From Fibrobacter sp. UWR2 (GTDB lineage: Bacteria; Fibrobacterota; Fibrobacteria; Fibrobacterales; Fibrobacteraceae), in assembly GCF_002210285.1 (NCBI RefSeq), contig NZ_MWQE01000002.1, positions 62,001-126,000 on the forward strand: a stretch of DNA of 64,000 nt, written 5' to 3'. The notes below the pieces were generated by a model. That model was not told where the DNA came from, made no database searches, and was given only the letters and a program-made list of their open reading frames with translations. Both the position numbers and the translations under genes were made by a program. Shown piece by piece: positions 62,308 to 64,000 of the stretch. Position 1 is the stretch's first letter, and every line of letters begins with the position of its first letter.

Positions 62308-62333
62308 GTCATTCCCGGCTTGACCGGGAATCT
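62308..62333. repeat. GTCAT...CTTGA hairpin repeat, copy 3
   Basis: Stem TTCCCGG with CCGGGAA around the CTTGA loop, flanked by GTCAT and TCT. Third member of the family at 41374 and 52433. Confidence 0.65.
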
Positions 62334-62372
62334 CCTTTTAATTATCGGATTAAACTTTATTTAGAGTTTTTT

Positions 62373-62861
62373 ATGAAGATACATATCCTTTACATCGTCG
62401 TTTTATTGCTGTTCGCTGCATGCTCTGCTGATGCGGCTTCGTCTGTCAAGCCGACGCAACCTGAAGCCCAGACGCCGAAATCATCAGCCCAAACGGAGAC
62501 TCCCGTGAAACTCAAGATCCATGTGAACGACACCACCTTCACGGCAACGCTCGAAGAAAATTCCTCGGCCAAGGCCTTCGCCGAATTCCTCGCGCAGGGC
62601 GACATGACGCTCGACATGCACGACTACGGCAGTTTCGAGAAGGTGGCCGACCTGCCGCGCAGTTTTCCGCGCAACGACACGCAAATCGACACTGACGCGG
62701 GCGACATCATTCTATATCAGGGCAACACCATCACTATCTATTACGACAAGAATTCCTGGAATTTTACGCGCCTTGCCCGCATCGACAACGTGAACAAGAA
62801 ACGCCTACAGGAAATTCTCGGCAAGGGGAACGTGAAGGCGACTTTTTCTATCGAAAAGTAG
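62373..62861 (+). CDS. Cyclophilin-like-fold lipoprotein
   Basis: 162 residues: lipobox FAAC (Cys17), Pro/Ser/Thr-rich linker (about 18-45), then a domain (about 46-162) starting KLKIHVNDTTFTATLEENSSAKAF and continuing DMTLDMHDYGSFEKVADLP, GDIILYQGNTITIYYDKNSWNFTRLARID. This matches the cyclophilin-like (COG2164/DUF3830-like) fold, which in bacteria is often fused or linked to flavodoxin-like proteins; a flavodoxin-type gene is nearby. Function unknown. Confidence 0.8.
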   Translation: MKIHILYIVVLLLFAACSADAASSVKPTQPEAQTPKSSAQTETPVKLKIHVNDTTFTATLEENSSAKAFAEFLAQGDMTLDMHDYGSFEKVADLPRSFPRNDTQIDTDAGDIILYQGNTITIYYDKNSWNFTRLARIDNVNKKRLQEILGKGNVKATFSIEK

Positions 62862-62879
62862 CAGAGACGCTATTGATAT

Positions 62880-63086
62880 CTAACGCCTTTCTTCATTTTC
62901 GGCGATGGCCTTGATTGTAAAGCCTTTTCGGTGTTCATATAACTCTGCTTCTCCAATATGCCTTATTTCCCAAGTTGGGGAGGCTTCATACGAATATCCA
63001 ACGATTGTTGAAATAAAAATCCAAAGATTGTACTTTTTATGATGTTTTGTTGTTGCATTTTGTGGTGGAATAATATATATTTGTAG
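62880..63086 (-). pseudogene. Possible 3' remnant of a gene
   Basis: 68 codons open on the minus strand with no ATG, GTG or TTG start. The end reads WEIRHIGEAELYEHRKGFTIKAIAENEERR, which looks protein-like. An in-frame stop lies upstream at 63087-63089. Either a decayed gene or an unusual start not recognised here. It also overlaps the promoter region of the RelB-like gene on the other strand. Confidence 0.35.
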
Positions 63087-63102
63087 TTATAAGGATTATA
63101 TT

Positions 63103-63396
63103 ATGGCTACAACTGTAATGCAAATTCGGGTTGATGAAGACCTTAAGAACGATGCCGCAAAGATTTTGGAAAACCTGGGCATGGACGTGCCGACCGCAAT
63201 CCGCGTGTTCTTCAAGCGGGTGGTCGCCGAGCGGGGAATCCCCTTCGAAGTCCGCGAACCCCGCGCAACCTACGATGCGAATCCTGGCTGGAAGGCTTTT
63301 CAGGCATTGAGAAGACAAGCTGCTGAAAGCGGTGCCGCCGGAATGTCCGAAGCGGAAATCGAAGCCGAAATCGCCGCCGCCCGTTCGGGAAAATAA
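63103..63396 (+). CDS. RelB/DinJ-family antitoxin
   Basis: 97 residues. Ribbon-helix-helix N-terminus MATTVMQIRVDEDLKNDAAKILENLGMDVPTAIRVFFKRVVAERGIPFE, which is characteristic of RelB/DinJ, then a C-terminal helix that should bind the toxin. AAGGA is at 63091-63095. It is followed by a PIN-domain gene, so the pair is RelB-like antitoxin with VapC-like toxin, a less common combination than RelB-RelE. Confidence 0.92.
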   Translation: MATTVMQIRVDEDLKNDAAKILENLGMDVPTAIRVFFKRVVAERGIPFEVREPRATYDANPGWKAFQALRRQAAESGAAGMSEAEIEAEIAAARSGK

Positions 63397-63411
63397 TCTA
63401 TTGAGGTGGCT

Positions 63412-63894
63412 GTGGTTTACACGGTGATTGATACGAACGTTATTGTTTCGGCGCTTATTTCGAAGAACGAAAAATCGCCGGTTGTCGAAATCGTAAAACG
63501 AGCCTACGCAGGGAAGTTTCGCGTTTTGGTGAACAACGCGATATTGGCCGAATATGGGAAAGTTCTAAGACGACCTAAGTTTGGTCTTGCTCTTCAGCAG
63601 ATAGTCGAAACTTTGGATTTGTTGGCTGAAATTTCTGTAAATGTTGATGTTCCCATGAGCGGTACTATTCTGCCTGACCCAAAAGATGTCGTATTCTATG
63701 ATGTGGCCTTGGCCCATCAAGATAAGCATGCCTCTCTTGTGACGGGGAATATGAAGCATTTCCCGAATTGCTTTTTTGCCGTGACCCCGAGGGAGTTCTT
63801 GGATAGGCTTGAATTGGAAGAACTTTTGGATGGAAACTTTGCCGGATTTGGGCAGACTCTAAACGACTGCCGCGGCTGGACAAGGTATTGCTAG
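63412..63894 (+). CDS. PIN-domain ribonuclease toxin (COG1569 type)
   Basis: 160 residues from GTG 63412 (GTG 63406 is possible but GAGG at 63403-63406 fits 63412 better). PIN fold: DTNVIVSALIS holds the first acidic residue; LAEYGKVLRRPKF and the Asp in LPDPKDVVFYDVALA (PIN acid cluster) follow, with TGNMKHFP. COG1569-type PIN toxins cleave RNA. Paired with the RelB-like gene, 15 bases apart. Confidence 0.88.
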   Translation: MVYTVIDTNVIVSALISKNEKSPVVEIVKRAYAGKFRVLVNNAILAEYGKVLRRPKFGLALQQIVETLDLLAEISVNVDVPMSGTILPDPKDVVFYDVALAHQDKHASLVTGNMKHFPNCFFAVTPREFLDRLELEELLDGNFAGFGQTLNDCRGWTRYC

Positions 63895-63931
63895 AAATTT
63901 TTTTATAATTTTAAGAAGTTTCTTTACGCAA

Positions 63932-63959
63932 GAGCTTTCGCTCAAGGGAGGGCACTCCC
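63932..63959. other. Two short adjacent hairpins after the PIN gene
   Basis: GAGC-TTTC-GCTC (63932-63943) and GGGAG-GGCA-CTCCC (63946-63959). Similar in style to the hairpin cluster at 47571. Could be a transcription or RNA-stability element. Confidence 0.4.
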
Positions 63960-64000
63960 ACACGCTCAATTTTTATTACATTCAGCGTAGAATTGAACGT

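Overview
The window looks like chromosome from the Fibrobacter lineage (Fibrobacteres; diderm, rumen or gut fibre degrader). This is an inference. It rests on a FISUMP-type lipoprotein with a poly-serine linker, other Ser-rich lipoproteins, a CE15 glucuronoyl esterase, a GH5 glycosidase with a carbohydrate-binding-like domain, LptD and other outer-membrane proteins, and a tRNA and a tmRNA that both lack an encoded CCA end. The housekeeping part is GC-rich. A few genes (radical-SAM protein, hsdS, the 59 kb remnants) are visibly more AT-rich.

Layout. 0-5.3 kb: a TPR lipoprotein, a membrane-anchored divergent protein kinase and a GAF/AAA+ sigma-54 activator in one tight operon. A textbook -24/-12 promoter follows, driving a small secreted Pro-rich protein and an outer-membrane barrel; this reads as one undescribed signalling unit. 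5.3-12.3 kb: tRNA-Ala(CGC), an unknown secreted protein, a PDZ protein, then the translationally coupled lptD-maf-rodZ-like-hisB operon. 12.4-25.4 kb (minus strand): a bifunctional Rel/SpoT, an unknown protein, then nuoA-BC-D-H-I-J-K-L-M-N, an 11-subunit type complex I with NuoB and NuoC fused and no NuoEFG.

25.6-39.2 kb: CE15 esterase behind a 16-codon leader, ThrH, Hsp33, an AT-rich radical-SAM/B12 protein, DJ-1, a lipoprotein-ArnA-like dehydrogenase-GT2 operon, an 85-bp-period hairpin array, the FISUMP lipoprotein, an unknown membrane protein, SlyD and a U32 peptidase family protein. 39.2-47 kb: small proteins, a dTDP-rhamnose reductase, RidA, an NSS symporter with a 35-residue MetS-like partner, a ClC protein and aconitase. 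47.1-52.2 kb: tmRNA, a hairpin cluster, GH5 enzyme, vWA lipoprotein, GNAT and a LysR regulator.

52.2-64 kb is an accessory and defence region. It holds a rod-like structured-RNA candidate, a complete type I restriction-modification system (hsdM-hsdS-hsdR), remnants of DUF4160 and YhcG genes, a ParE/Phd-type and a RelB/PIN-type toxin-antitoxin pair, and between them a flavodoxin-like reductase, an alpha/beta-hydrolase lipoprotein and a cyclophilin-like lipoprotein. Family names come from reading motifs by eye; no database search was run.
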